A DNA stretch of 64,000 nucleotides from an uncultured Duncaniella sp. (GCF_910577345.1 NZ_CAJTMT010000005.1:62001-126000); one strand, 5' to 3'; numbered from the stretch's first letter, positions 15,520 through 25,226 are shown. The notes: generated by a model not told the origin, from the sequence alone. Translations and numbers: made by a program.

Positions 15520-17730
15520 TCATTCCGCCGTCAGGCGCAGGATTCGCGAAGCATAGTCCGTGTTCTTGTGGTAATCCACCTTATGGGTAAGGGGAATTTC
15601 AAGGCCGTTTGACATCAGATATTTTCCCGTGAAGCTCTTCCCTTCGAACGAAAGAGGCTCGTTGTCGATGCGGTTCAGCTCAGTCACCTTGTAAGTCTTC
15701 TCAGGGTCAAGACCGGCCATCACCACTCGCGGAAGCTGCTGGTTCATGAATGTCTCGGTCTTCCACCAGTAGAACACCGCATCATCCTTTTCGGGAGTGA
15801 CATACATCAGCGAGGCGATGCCCTTGCCGTCGTATGGAGAAACGAGACGGTAGATGTCGCCGAACTGGACAATCGGACGGATGGACTTATAGTCGGAAAT
15901 TGCCTGCTTGACAATCCCCTTCTCCTCATCGGTCATGTTCTTCGGCTGAAGCTCCAGTCCGAGACGGCCACTCATGGCCACATCCGCACGGAACTTCACC
16001 GGAATACGGCGGAAAGTCTGATGGTTGGGCGATGCGGAAATATGGGAACCCATCGCTATCGCAGGGAAGAAATAGCTCGTTCCCCACTGCATGTAGATGC
16101 GCTGGAGGGCGTCATTGTTGTCGCTTGTCCAGAACTCGTCGAACCAGGGGAGCACACCCCAGTTGGCACGTCCACCTCCACTTGCACAGGCCTGGATGGT
16201 GACATCGGGATGAGCCTCGCGGATGCGGTTCAGGACAGTCTCGAAACCCTTGTGATAGTCTATGTAGAGATGGCTTTGGTTATCGGCAGTGAGATATTGC
16301 GAACCGTGGTCCATTATCGGCGCGTTGGCATCCCATTTGATATAGTCGATGTCGGGATACTTGCGCATGAGGGTGTCGACGACCGTGAACACTATGTCCT
16401 GCACCTTCGGGTTGGCGAGGTCGAGCACGAGCTGCGTGCCTCCGCGTCCCTCCGTCGCCGGGCGGTTGGCAGCCTTGATGATATATTCGGGATGCTTTTC
16501 ATAAAGCTCGCTCACGCTGTTGGTCATCTCCGGCTCAATCCAGATACCGAACTTTATGCCATTGGCCTTGGCCGTGTCGAGAAGTCCTTGAATCCCGTTG
16601 GGGAGCTTGTCGGTGTCGACCACCCAATCGCCGAGCGATGAGCTGTCGTTATCGCGGGGATACTTGTCGCCAAACCATCCGTCGTCCATCACGAATAGCT
16701 CTCCACCCATGTCGGCGATGTCCTTCATCATCCCGGCCATTCCCGGTTCGTCAATGTCGAAATAGACACCCTCCCAGGAATTGAGCAGCACCTTGCGCTC
16801 CTTGTTGCCGGCATGGAGACGGTGGTTGCGCCCCCAGCGGTGGAAATTGCGGCTCACACCCGAAAGTCCCTCGTCGGAATAAGTCAGCGCGAGAGGCGGT
16901 GTCACGAAACTCTCCCCCTTCTTCAGATTGTAGGTAGAGTTCTCCTCATTAATACCGGCGAAGAAATGATGGTAGTCTGTATCGTCAGTGTCGATGAACA
17001 GTTTGTAGTTGCCTGAGTATTCAAGAGCGGCTCCGATAGTGCGTCCGGTGTTCTCCTGAGGCTTTCCGTCAAGCGATAGCATTATTTCGGCATGGGCGGT
17101 GTGAGAATTTCGGACACCATCCTTATTCTTTATCATCCTCACGCCGTGGTTGAGCGGAGTCTGCGAGAGCCGACCCTCATTGGCCCATGTGCCGTAGAGC
17201 TGCGAGAGCCACACATCGCCGTAACGCACCGGCAGGTAACCCGACATGAAACGGTTGAGCTTCACGGTGCCTTTTTCATTGTTCTTCACATCGACCCATG
17301 TCTCTATCACATCCTCGCCGGGATATGTGCGGTAATTGACATTGAGATCGAAGGGATAGACCTTGTCGCGCATGGCAACAGTAGTTACTGTCGCCCCGTC
17401 GGGTGCAGTAGCGCTTGTGACTCCTGTCACCTCTACAGCTGTGGTCATGTTGCCGTCGGCATGGGTGACGCTCATCGCGGCCTCGGCCTGCGGGAAGATT
17501 CCATAGACCGGATAGGCGCTGCGGTTTATCGCCCCGGCTTCTTTGAGCAAGGCCATATCGGCTTCGCTCAGACGGTCGCCATAGTGAAGGATTTTAAGGT
17601 CTCCGCCCTTCTCTGCATCGAGGATGAGGGAGGTGTTAGGGGTCGAGACATTTACAATTTCTGCCCTTGCAGGCAACCACGGCGCAACGCTTGCGAATGC
17701 TGTGGCAATGAGAAGGAGACTATGTTTCAT
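15520..17730 (-). CDS. secreted GH36 alpha-galactosidase
   Basis: The 736-residue protein begins with a signal peptide (LLLIATAFASVAPWLPARA). Glycoside hydrolase family 36 is shown by FVMDDGWFGDKYP, IKFGIWIEPEMTN, DYIKWDANAP with probable nucleophile Asp467, and CASGGGRANWG...WTSDNNDALQR with probable acid/base Asp537. Such enzymes remove terminal alpha-1,6-galactose from raffinose-type sugars or galactomannan, in the periplasm. A beta-sandwich precedes the TIM barrel. The gene has its own promoter and terminator and no SusCD pair nearby. Confidence 0.95.
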   Translation of the reverse strand: MKHSLLLIATAFASVAPWLPARAEIVNVSTPNTSLILDAEKGGDLKILHYGDRLSEADMALLKEAGAINRSAYPVYGIFPQAEAAMSVTHADGNMTTAVEVTGVTSATAPDGATVTTVAMRDKVYPFDLNVNYRTYPGEDVIETWVDVKNNEKGTVKLNRFMSGYLPVRYGDVWLSQLYGTWANEGRLSQTPLNHGVRMIKNKDGVRNSHTAHAEIMLSLDGKPQENTGRTIGAALEYSGNYKLFIDTDDTDYHHFFAGINEENSTYNLKKGESFVTPPLALTYSDEGLSGVSRNFHRWGRNHRLHAGNKERKVLLNSWEGVYFDIDEPGMAGMMKDIADMGGELFVMDDGWFGDKYPRDNDSSSLGDWVVDTDKLPNGIQGLLDTAKANGIKFGIWIEPEMTNSVSELYEKHPEYIIKAANRPATEGRGGTQLVLDLANPKVQDIVFTVVDTLMRKYPDIDYIKWDANAPIMDHGSQYLTADNQSHLYIDYHKGFETVLNRIREAHPDVTIQACASGGGRANWGVLPWFDEFWTSDNNDALQRIYMQWGTSYFFPAIAMGSHISASPNHQTFRRIPVKFRADVAMSGRLGLELQPKNMTDEEKGIVKQAISDYKSIRPIVQFGDIYRLVSPYDGKGIASLMYVTPEKDDAVFYWWKTETFMNQQLPRVVMAGLDPEKTYKVTELNRIDNEPLSFEGKSFTGKYLMSNGLEIPLTHKVDYHKNTDYASRILRLTAE

Positions 17731-17795
17731 GTGATGGAGATGGGTTAAAGTTTTTCAATTGTTTTCATGTACGGGAATCTCTGTCTACCGCTTCG

Positions 17796-17826
17796 CAAAG
17801 TTATGGATTAGTTGCCATTCTGTCAA
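17796..17826 (-). promoter_or_regulatory. GH36 promoter
   Basis: On the minus strand TTGACA (17821-17826) and TAACTTTG (17796-17803) are 17 bp apart; counted from the TTG the gap is 20 bp, the usual Bacteroidota spacing. The box is 66 bp upstream of the ATG. Confidence 0.65.
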
Positions 17827-17940
17827 TTCCGAACGGTCAAGCTGTCAATAAAATGGTAAAATAGTACTTTAAATGTTACAGAATTGTGAGGATTTTACGT
17901 TTCAGTAAGGCATTTACTGATTATATTTGGGAAATATTAG

Positions 17941-17948
17941 TAATTTTG
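17941..17948 (+). promoter_or_regulatory. dsbD promoter -7 box
   Basis: TAATTTTG matches the -7 consensus, 74 bp upstream of the dsbD start. The region around it is AT-rich and has no clear -33 TTG at ideal spacing. Confidence 0.5.
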
Positions 17949-18021
17949 CACTGTAAAAGTTAACCATTATCCAACCATTTCACACATTTAATTTCGATTA
18001 ACTTGCAAAATTAACCACCCC

Positions 18022-20079
18022 ATGAGAAAGCTTGCTTTAACCTTCTCGCTTCTGGTCGCGCTGATGTGCAACATGGCGTTTGCCCAGATCATGACCCCGG
18101 TCAAATGGTCGGCTTCTGTCGATATGACAGGCGACGACGAGGGTCAGGTAGTCCTTACCGCTACCATCAGCAACGGCTGGCACATGTATTCGCTCGACTG
18201 TGACCCCGATGCCGGACCCCAGATTCTTGAAATCAGCTATCCCAAACTTGACGGTGTCACTCTTGAAGGGAAACCGACACCCAACAAGCCCTCCCACAAG
18301 CAGTATGACGACATGTTCGGCGCCGAGCTCTCATGGTGGACACAAGGTGTGACAATCACACAGAAATTCAAAGCCACACAGCCTGAATTCAACATCGACG
18401 TGATGATCGTCTGCTCCGCTTGCAACGATGAAAACTGCATTCCCCCCTCCCGCTCGACTTTCAATCTTTCGGGCAAAGCTACCATAAAGGCCCCTGCCAA
18501 GAAAGAGGAACCCAAAGCAGCTCAGGAACTTCCCGAAAGCAAGGAAGCTCAGGCTGAAGAGGCGGTTGCTCCTGTTGATGCAAGCAACAGCGCCGACACC
18601 ATCGCAGTCGCCGTAGCCGACTCTCTTGCGTCATCCGCTCCTGCAGGAAAATCCGCCGACCTCTGGGCGCCCGTATCGTTCGCCGACTCTGAAAGCGCCG
18701 AAGATTTCTCGACCACTTCGCTCTGGTACATCTTCTTCACCTGCTTCCTCGGTGGTCTCGTGGCCCTCTTCACTCCCTGCGTATGGCCTATGATTCCGAT
18801 GACCGTCAGCTTCTTCCTCAAGAAAGGCAAGGACCGCAGCAAGAGCATCATCGATGCCTGCACCTACGGTCTCTCGATCATCGTCATCTACGTTGCCCTC
18901 GGCCTCCTTATCACAGGTATCTTTGGCGCAAGTTCGCTCAACGCCCTGTCGACCTCCGCTGTCTGCAACATCATCTTCTTCCTCCTGCTCGTGGTTTTCG
19001 CCATCAGCTTCTTCGGTGCCTTTGAAATCAAGCTCCCCGCATCGTGGTCCAACAAGATGGATGCAACAGCCGAGAAGACCACCGGTCTCCTCTCCATCTT
19101 CTTCATGGCCTTCACGCTGACCCTTGTGTCCTTCTCCTGCACAGGACCCATCATCGGCACCCTTCTCGTTGAAGCTGCCTCGCAGGGCGACCTCTGGGGT
19201 CCTGCAATCGGTATGCTCGGCTTCTCGACTGCCCTTGCACTCCCCTTCATGCTCTTCGCCATGTTCCCCACAATGCTCCAGGCTGCTCCCAGCTCGGGCG
19301 GTTGGATGAACACTCTCAAAGTCGTCCTCGGTTTCGTGGAACTCGCTCTCTCGCTGAAGTTCCTCTCCGTTGCCGACCTTGCCTACGGCTGGCACATCCT
19401 CGACCGTGAGGCCTTCCTCGCTCTCTGGATCATCATGTTCCTCCTTCTCGGTCTCTACCTCCTCGGCCAGTTCAACTTCGCCCACTACGGTAAGGCCGAC
19501 AGCTCTATCGGTGTCTTCCGCTTCTTCCTCGCGCTCTGCTCCCTCTCGTTCACAGTCTATCTCATCCCCGGTCTCTGGGGCGCACCCCTCAAAGGTGTCA
19601 GCGCCTTCGTTCCTCCGCTGTTCACTCAGGATTTCAACCTCTACGGTGAAGGTTTCAAGGAATACGATGACTTTGAGGAAGGTATGAAAGCCGCCAAGGA
19701 AGCAGGCAAACCTGTCCTCATCGACTTCTCGGGCTTCGGCTGTGTCAACTGCCGAAAGATGGAAGGCGCTGTCCTCGACGAACCCAACGTCAAGACCATG
19801 ATTGAAGACAACTTCACCGTTATCAAACTCATGGTGGACGAGAAGAAGAAACTTCCGCAGCCCATCACAGTCAAGGAATACGGCAAGGACATGACGCTCT
19901 ATACCTACGGTGACCGCTGGAGCTACCTGCAGCGCTACAAGTTCAACGCCAATGCCCAGCCCTACTATGTGATTCTCAACGACGAAGGCGAACTCCTCTC
20001 CGGTCCTTACACCTACGATGAGAACGTGGCACGTTTCTCCGCCTTCCTCGAAAAAGGCATCAAAAGCTACAAAAAATAA
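18022..20079 (+). CDS. dsbD: thiol:disulfide interchange protein DsbD-like
   Basis: The 685-residue protein has a signal peptide (MRKLALTFSLLVALMCNMAF). An N-terminal periplasmic domain holds a Cys-rich site (CSACNDENCIPP, residues about 133-144). An Ala/Glu-rich linker is followed by eight or so membrane segments with the conserved CTPCVWPMIPMTVSF, and a C-terminal thioredoxin domain has GFGCVNCRKME as active site. DsbD carries electrons from cytoplasmic thioredoxin across the membrane to periplasmic disulfide reductases. The thioredoxin motif is CVNC, common in this family. DUF6155 follows after 9 bp. Confidence 0.93.
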   Translation: MRKLALTFSLLVALMCNMAFAQIMTPVKWSASVDMTGDDEGQVVLTATISNGWHMYSLDCDPDAGPQILEISYPKLDGVTLEGKPTPNKPSHKQYDDMFGAELSWWTQGVTITQKFKATQPEFNIDVMIVCSACNDENCIPPSRSTFNLSGKATIKAPAKKEEPKAAQELPESKEAQAEEAVAPVDASNSADTIAVAVADSLASSAPAGKSADLWAPVSFADSESAEDFSTTSLWYIFFTCFLGGLVALFTPCVWPMIPMTVSFFLKKGKDRSKSIIDACTYGLSIIVIYVALGLLITGIFGASSLNALSTSAVCNIIFFLLLVVFAISFFGAFEIKLPASWSNKMDATAEKTTGLLSIFFMAFTLTLVSFSCTGPIIGTLLVEAASQGDLWGPAIGMLGFSTALALPFMLFAMFPTMLQAAPSSGGWMNTLKVVLGFVELALSLKFLSVADLAYGWHILDREAFLALWIIMFLLLGLYLLGQFNFAHYGKADSSIGVFRFFLALCSLSFTVYLIPGLWGAPLKGVSAFVPPLFTQDFNLYGEGFKEYDDFEEGMKAAKEAGKPVLIDFSGFGCVNCRKMEGAVLDEPNVKTMIEDNFTVIKLMVDEKKKLPQPITVKEYGKDMTLYTYGDRWSYLQRYKFNANAQPYYVILNDEGELLSGPYTYDENVARFSAFLEKGIKSYKK

Positions 20080-20088
20080 GCATCTGAT

Positions 20089-20631
20089 ATGTCAAAAACC
20101 ACTCTCCGAAAAGCCATAAAAGATTTTGAAGCTCCCGAACTCCGGGAGCTTCTTCTTGATGTATATACCAAAAGCAAGGAGGCCAAAGAGCTTCTCGACT
20201 TCTTTGCGGAACCCGACATCGACAAGAAACTCGAAACCTACAGAACCGCGCTCACGAAAGAAGCCCGACGCTACACCCGCCGTGCCTACTCTCCGCGCAT
20301 CGTGAAACTCCGCTCTGCCATCAAACGCTTTCAAGTGTTCGAACCTGGCAGTGAGGCGGTCGCGGAACTGATGGTACACACCACTGTCACACTCCTTTCC
20401 ATCGGGCGCGACAACTGGCTCAGGGAACGCCTCTACGTCCAGATTCAGAAGTTCATCGGCGAAACACTCGATTATCTCCTCCTCAACAATCTCCTCGACG
20501 ACTTCATGCCGCGCATCAACAAAGCCCGCGAAAGCCTCAGCCGCATCGGAGCCTTCGCCAATCCCCTCTCGCGCATCATGGACGCAGAACTCTCCCGCAT
20601 CCAAAAACTCCGCGACGAGACCTCATCATAA
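20089..20631 (+). CDS. DUF6155-like protein
   Basis: The 180-residue protein is rich in charged helices and has no signal or membrane segment. Its start (MSKTTLRKAIKDFEAPELR) and the SKEAKELLDFFAEPD block resemble the DUF6155 family; function is unknown. It lies 9 bp downstream of dsbD and is probably co-transcribed with it. Its 3' end faces the DUF695 gene, and the 361-bp gap between them holds a family C inverted repeat. Confidence 0.65.
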   Translation: MSKTTLRKAIKDFEAPELRELLLDVYTKSKEAKELLDFFAEPDIDKKLETYRTALTKEARRYTRRAYSPRIVKLRSAIKRFQVFEPGSEAVAELMVHTTVTLLSIGRDNWLRERLYVQIQKFIGETLDYLLLNNLLDDFMPRINKARESLSRIGAFANPLSRIMDAELSRIQKLRDETSS

Positions 20632-20680
20632 CCCCTCCCCCCGACATCAACCGCACACCTAACCCCGACATCCCTCTTAC

Positions 20681-20924
20681 AAAAAAGGACAAAAAATCAA
20701 AAGGAACACAAACTTTTCCATTTAAATGAAAAAACTTATGTTCCTTTTGATTTTTTGTCCTTTTGTACCTTTCCCGCAATTGTACTTTTTCCGGTTCAAT
20801 CCGAAAATCCGGTTCATGTAAGATGAAAAGAGATACAAACGAACAAAAGAGACAAAGGCAACAGATGTATAATTTGCTGAAATTAATCTTTTTGTATCTT
20901 CTGACCTTCTGTCTTTCTGTACCC
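20681..20924. repeat. family C intergenic inverted repeat, copy 2 (compound)
   Basis: A hairpin-forming pair lies at 20681-20708 and 20739-20765 (GGACAAAAAATCAAAAGGAAC with its complement), about 28-bp arms. To the right is a second, diverged half: GATACAAACGAACAAAAGAG near 20830 against a stretch ending at 20924. Bases 20897-20924 match copy 1 (1262-1289) with one mismatch. The element fills the gap between convergent DUF6155 and DUF695 genes. No other feature is seen in 20632-20992. Confidence 0.75.
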
Positions 20925-20992
20925 TTTTCAGATGTTGACGGATTTAATGCACCGTAATTACGGCTTGTACCTTTTTCCTGCAAATCAAACTC

Positions 20993-21424
20993 TTAATCGA
21001 GCTTGATTTCAGCCTCCGACATCTCATCATACTCCTCCCAATCGGGGTCATTTTCGGTATAGATGGTCAGAGGGAGCAAGGGGAAAGAAGCCAACGCCTC
21101 GTTGAGCTTGCGGCCGAAGATATGAGTGCTGAGAGTATAGAAAATCCAGTCGCGCTGATTATCGCCGGTAAAGATTCCCGTCAGCACAGCCACAGGGTCT
21201 TTCTTGAATTCATTCTGCAAGGCATCCTGCACTTCCTCCATGAGAGTGGAGGTCTCCTTGTCGGGCATACCGCTTGCATCCCCCTCATACTTCCATGTCA
21301 CCTCGACACGGATATTGAAGCGGGGATTAGACCGGAATTTCTCGACATCCTTGCGTCCGGTGACGAGGATCAGTTTTCCCGACTCGCTTTCGGTGGGAGC
21401 CGTCCACCATGTTCCGTTATCCAT
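20993..21424 (-). CDS. DUF695-domain protein
   Basis: The 143-residue protein matches DUF695 throughout: an N-terminal WWTAPTESESGKLI, a central FTGDNQRDWIFYTLS, and the C-terminal LTIYTENDPDWEEYDEM, all typical of the family. It is cytoplasmic with no signal. The biochemical function is unknown. It is the last minus-strand gene downstream of mltD (90 bp gap) and may belong to the par-mltD unit. Confidence 0.82.
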   Translation of the reverse strand: MDNGTWWTAPTESESGKLILVTGRKDVEKFRSNPRFNIRVEVTWKYEGDASGMPDKETSTLMEEVQDALQNEFKKDPVAVLTGIFTGDNQRDWIFYTLSTHIFGRKLNEALASFPLLPLTIYTENDPDWEEYDEMSEAEIKLD

Positions 21425-21514
21425 AAGCTTATGAGATTTATATTGTGTTACGTCCGGGCCTGTCTGCCAACCGATGTGCCTGACTGCGACATTCCCGATA
21501 TAACTACAACAATC

Positions 21515-23251
21515 TTAGCGTCTTCTTTTCTTTCTTGTGGTAGTTTTCTTGGCTGCAGCTTTCTTTGCAGGAATCTTGAGATTCTGCCCCATGCGGATGT
21601 TTGTGCTCTTGCCCAAACCGTTGGCCGACTGGATTGCAGCTACGGTCGTTCCGTATTTTGCGGCAATCTTTCCGAGGGTCTCGCCCTTCTTCACCTTGTG
21701 GGTCGTTGTCTTGGGGGCTGCAGCCTTGGTTGCAGCCTTAGCGGGAGCTTTGGCCTTGGTTGCAGATGACGACGCACGGCTTGTGGCAGCGGCGGCTGTC
21801 TGAGGATCATTCTTGACAGCCTCGCGGAGTTCCTGCGGGCTCACCTGTGCAACTTCCGAAGCGGCTACAACCTTCACATTGTCGGGACTTACGCGCTCAA
21901 ACACTTCGATTTTCAGCTCATCACCCTCTTTCACCTTACCACGACGAAGCTTGTTCCAACGCTTGATGTCGGTAGCCGAGACTCCATACTGACGCGCGAT
22001 GTCACGAAGGCTTTCGCCACGCGTCACGACATGGGTCTTGACAGTCATGCGCTCAACCTGCTGCGTCTGCGCAATCTCATTGTTCGTATCGGCGTTCACC
22101 GTCTGGAGGCTTGCGCTTGCGAGATTGGCCATACCGTTGTCACCGACCGGAAGTGCTGGTTCGGTAGAGGTCAGACCGGGTTCCACATGGCTGCGACGAG
22201 TGTAGAGTTCGGAATCGTATGCAAGAATGTTTTTCTCACTCATGACGTAGCTCAGACACTGCTGAGTCGGGAGAGTGAGAGTATAGGGTCGGTAATCGCC
22301 GGGAATCACATCCTTCAGATACTGCGGGTTGAGCATCCTTATCTCATCAACCGGAATATTGAGGACAGCGGCAATCTGGTTAAAGTGGACATATTTGTTT
22401 ACCACGACTGTGTCGGTGGTCAGATGGCGCTTGATGATTGTGGGGCTGATACCATGATTGCCGTAATAGTTCATCACATAGTTGGCGGCGATGAATACGG
22501 GGACATATCCGCGGGTCTCGGCGGGAAGGAACTCATAGATTTCCCAGAAATCCTTCTTACCCTCACCGGCACGGCGGAGCGCCTTGTTGACATTGCCGGG
22601 ACCGCAGTTATAGGCGGCGATGGCAAGCGACCAGTCATTGTATATCTCATGAAGCTGCTTGAGATAGCGGGCTGCATTGCGCGATGAAAGGCGGGGGTCA
22701 CGGCGCTCGTCGACAAGCGAATTGACCTCCATTCCCAGACCCTTGGCCGTAGCGGGCATGAACTGCCAGAGACCGGCGGCTCCCGCACGCGAGATGGCAT
22801 TGGGATTGATGGCCGATTCAATCACCGGAAGATACTGCAGTTCGGTGGGCATTCCCTCCTTGATAAGCTCCTCGACAAATATGGGGCCGTAATAGCTGTG
22901 AAGGGCGAGCATATCGGCAACGAGCGTACGCTTCTTGTTGAGATACATGTTGATGAAGTTCCCGACAAGCGAGTTATACGGAAGTTCAATCTCGGTGGGA
23001 AGGACCTTCAGCCTCTGTTCGTAGTCAGCCGGAGTGGCGTTCTTGTTGTCGCCGAGGTCGGAGCCGGGAACGACATAGTTCTTTATATAGAAATTTTCTT
23101 CAAGCAGACGGGTCTGTGTCTCGAAACTTTCAGGGGCTATTATATTGTCGTCTGTTATGGATTGCTTTATGTCAAGTATCGACCTCGCACTGATGGTGCC
23201 GAATGCCGAGATACCGAGAGCAAGCAATGTGGCAAGGATTGATTTCTTCAT
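21515..23251 (-). CDS. mltD: lytic murein transglycosylase D-like protein with LysM domains
   Basis: The 578-residue protein has a signal peptide (LATLLALGISAFGTISA). The SLT domain spans residues about 115-265, with the catalytic Glu in LPVIESAINPNA and the GLWQFMPATAKGLG and AIAAYNCGPGNVNKA motifs. Two LysM repeats follow (VTRGESLRDIARQYG near 415; HKVKKGETLGKIAAKYG near 520), joined by an Ala/Lys-rich linker, with a basic tail KKTTTRKKRRR. It cleaves peptidoglycan glycan strands in the periplasm. It follows DUF5683 by 46 bp in the parA-parB-DUF5683-mltD order typical of Bacteroidota. Confidence 0.94.
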   Translation of the reverse strand: MKKSILATLLALGISAFGTISARSILDIKQSITDDNIIAPESFETQTRLLEENFYIKNYVVPGSDLGDNKNATPADYEQRLKVLPTEIELPYNSLVGNFINMYLNKKRTLVADMLALHSYYGPIFVEELIKEGMPTELQYLPVIESAINPNAISRAGAAGLWQFMPATAKGLGMEVNSLVDERRDPRLSSRNAARYLKQLHEIYNDWSLAIAAYNCGPGNVNKALRRAGEGKKDFWEIYEFLPAETRGYVPVFIAANYVMNYYGNHGISPTIIKRHLTTDTVVVNKYVHFNQIAAVLNIPVDEIRMLNPQYLKDVIPGDYRPYTLTLPTQQCLSYVMSEKNILAYDSELYTRRSHVEPGLTSTEPALPVGDNGMANLASASLQTVNADTNNEIAQTQQVERMTVKTHVVTRGESLRDIARQYGVSATDIKRWNKLRRGKVKEGDELKIEVFERVSPDNVKVVAASEVAQVSPQELREAVKNDPQTAAAATSRASSSATKAKAPAKAATKAAAPKTTTHKVKKGETLGKIAAKYGTTVAAIQSANGLGKSTNIRMGQNLKIPAKKAAAKKTTTRKKRRR

Positions 23252-23297
23252 TTTATGGTATATCTAAGACTGTGTGGAGAGTTGAAGTGATGGGAGT

Positions 23298-24200
23298 TCA
23301 GAAGTTCAGTGCCCAGTAGAACCCTACGCTCGGAAGCGAAAGTTTCCCCGGGTTGTCGCCCGGAAGCAGTGTCGGAGCAATGTCGACACTCAGGTCAGGC
23401 GTTATGTCGAAGTGGGCGAGCTGCGCATCGACGTAGGCATCAATCATGGCTATGGCATAGACTCCGACCATACAGATGATGCAGAGGTCACGGTTGCGCC
23501 GGTAATAGTTTTTGCGACGGCGCAGCAGGTCCGTGAGCCATGTCTTGTCGAGATCCTCCTCCTTGACCGTCGGAGCGAAGAAGTCCATATAGCTTTTTGT
23601 CGTCGGGTCATTGTCCATTATATCGGAGTAGGCGCGGGTGTAGTCGCGCAACATCGTATTGTTCCAGTTTGTAGCATAGCCGAGTCCCATGTAGGCTCCC
23701 ACCACAATCGGCAATTTCCAATATCTGCGGTTGTAGAGCTGTCCGAGTCCCGGGAAAAGAGCCGACATCCATACGGCTTTAGTCGGGTTGGGCGTAAACG
23801 TGAATTTCTGCTCAACCTTCAGCCCGGCAATGGAATCGTTGGGATTCCGCAGGGGTGCATTGATGATGGCCACCGAATCAATCGGAACCATGCTCACGGA
23901 GTCACCGCTGAACGATACACTGTCGAGCACCACCATTGAGGGCTGCGTGAGAGGCTGTCCGATAAGGATACTGTCAGGCAATTCATTTGCAGGATTCGTG
24001 GGTCGGCGCTGAGGTCTGACAGGGCGGTTAGGCTTGACAGGGCGCTGCCGGGCGACAGAATCTGTCACCACCGGAGATGCCTGCTGAGGATTTTCAGAAA
24101 AAATGTTAAACGGGCATGTCAGCACGATTATAATCATGCCGACAAGCACGCTCACGAGAGGTCTTATGTAGTTATTATCTTTTTCCGCTGCTGATTGCAT
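23298..24200 (-). CDS. DUF5683-domain membrane protein
   Basis: The 300-residue protein has an N-terminal hydrophobic segment (residues about 15-30), a Pro/Arg-rich linker (RPVKPNRPVRPQRRP) and a C-terminal DUF5683 domain with AVWMSALFPGLGQLYNRRYW near residue 142. The GLGQLYN motif suggests a membrane hairpin. Function is unknown. Its fixed place between parB and mltD in Bacteroidota suggests an envelope task linked to cell-wall work or segregation; that is inference. Confidence 0.85.
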   Translation of the reverse strand: MQSAAEKDNNYIRPLVSVLVGMIIIVLTCPFNIFSENPQQASPVVTDSVARQRPVKPNRPVRPQRRPTNPANELPDSILIGQPLTQPSMVVLDSVSFSGDSVSMVPIDSVAIINAPLRNPNDSIAGLKVEQKFTFTPNPTKAVWMSALFPGLGQLYNRRYWKLPIVVGAYMGLGYATNWNNTMLRDYTRAYSDIMDNDPTTKSYMDFFAPTVKEEDLDKTWLTDLLRRRKNYYRRNRDLCIICMVGVYAIAMIDAYVDAQLAHFDITPDLSVDIAPTLLPGDNPGKLSLPSVGFYWALNF

Positions 24201-24274
24201 TTGTTCTTATGCGACTGTAGTTCAAACGATTGGCCATTCACAAGAGCGGCATCCGCCGGTCCGTGTCCAACCGT

Positions 24275-25156
24275 TCACTGCTTTGCAGTGTCAAAGATAG
24301 CAATTAATCTTTCAAGTTCCGCCTCATCGCGGAAGGAAAATGATATTTTTCCCTTGCCGGAGGAGTCGCAAGTAAGCTTGACAGGGGTGCTGAAACGCTG
24401 CGAGAGATGATTTTTTAAAATATCATAATCATTGTTAGAAAATCTTTTGCTCTCCTCTGCCGGGGTCTTACCTTCAAGCGCGGCCTGCTGATACTTCTTG
24501 GCAAGTTCCTCGACACGGCGCACCGAAAGCCCCTGTTTGAGTATCTCCTCATAGAGACGCAACTGAAGCTTGGGGTCGTCGATGCTCAGCAGAGCGCGGG
24601 CATGGCCCATGTCGATGCGCTTGTCGCGTAATCCGAGCTGAACCTCAGCGGGCAGGCGGAGCAGACGCAGGAAGTTGGCGATGGTCGTGCGCTTCTTGCC
24701 GATTCGTTCGCTGAGCCGTTCCTGCGTAAGATCGTATTGCTCGATGAGCTTCTTGAATGTCAGGGCGATTTCAATCGCGTTGAGGTCCTCACGCTGGATG
24801 TTCTCGATAAGAGCCATCTCGGTCAGCTCCGCATCGTTGGCGGTGCGGATATAGGCGGGGACAGTTGTCAGCCCGGCCATCTTTGCGGCGCGGTAACGGC
24901 GCTCACCTGCGATTATCTGATATGTGTCCGGCCCGGTCTTGCGCAATGACAGAGGCTGGATTATACCTAACTCACGGATTGAACGCGAGAGTTCCTCCAG
25001 CGCCTCCTCGTCAAACAGAGTTCGGGGCTGGTCGGGGTTGGGTGAGATTCTTGAAATCTCTATATCGTTTATAGCTGATGTGCCACGGGCTGGAGCATCG
25101 TCCATTGCGATGAGCGAATCAAGCCCACGGCCAAGAGCCGGACGTTTCGGCAGCAT
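24275..25156 (-). CDS. parB: chromosome-partitioning protein ParB
   Basis: The 293-residue protein opens with LPKRPALGRGLDSLI, the ParA-interacting N-terminus. The ParB/Srx CTP-binding domain follows (ISPNPDQPRTLFDEEALEEL, IAGERRYRAAKMAG; the GERR motif contacts CTP). A helix-turn-helix comes next (LTQERLSERIGKKRTTIANFLRLL), then a C-terminal dimerisation region. ParB loads at parS, spreads, and with ParA segregates the origin region. No consensus parS was recognised by eye in the window. The gene is downstream of parA after 141 bp that contain an 18-bp tandem repeat. Confidence 0.95.
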   Translation of the reverse strand: MLPKRPALGRGLDSLIAMDDAPARGTSAINDIEISRISPNPDQPRTLFDEEALEELSRSIRELGIIQPLSLRKTGPDTYQIIAGERRYRAAKMAGLTTVPAYIRTANDAELTEMALIENIQREDLNAIEIALTFKKLIEQYDLTQERLSERIGKKRTTIANFLRLLRLPAEVQLGLRDKRIDMGHARALLSIDDPKLQLRLYEEILKQGLSVRRVEELAKKYQQAALEGKTPAEESKRFSNNDYDILKNHLSQRFSTPVKLTCDSSGKGKISFSFRDEAELERLIAIFDTAKQ

Positions 25157-25183
25157 TGTTGTTTCTCCTAATTAATTAATCAA

Positions 25184-25226
25184 AACTGTTTAATCAAACC
25201 AAACTGTTCAATCAAACCAAACAGTT
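25184..25226. repeat. tandem 18-bp repeat between parA and parB
   Basis: AACTGTTTAATCAAACCA (25184-25201) is followed directly by a copy with one change (25202-25219) and then by AACAGTT (25220-25226), the reverse complement of the unit's first seven bases. The array lies 28 bp upstream of the parB start. It could be an operator; no binding protein is known from the sequence. Confidence 0.6.

Noticed and set aside
18631..19485. 284-residue antisense frame opposite dsbD, rich in Glu and Asp
   Set aside because: Its acidic composition is the mirror of hydrophobic dsbD codons. DsbD motifs on the plus strand are unambiguous.
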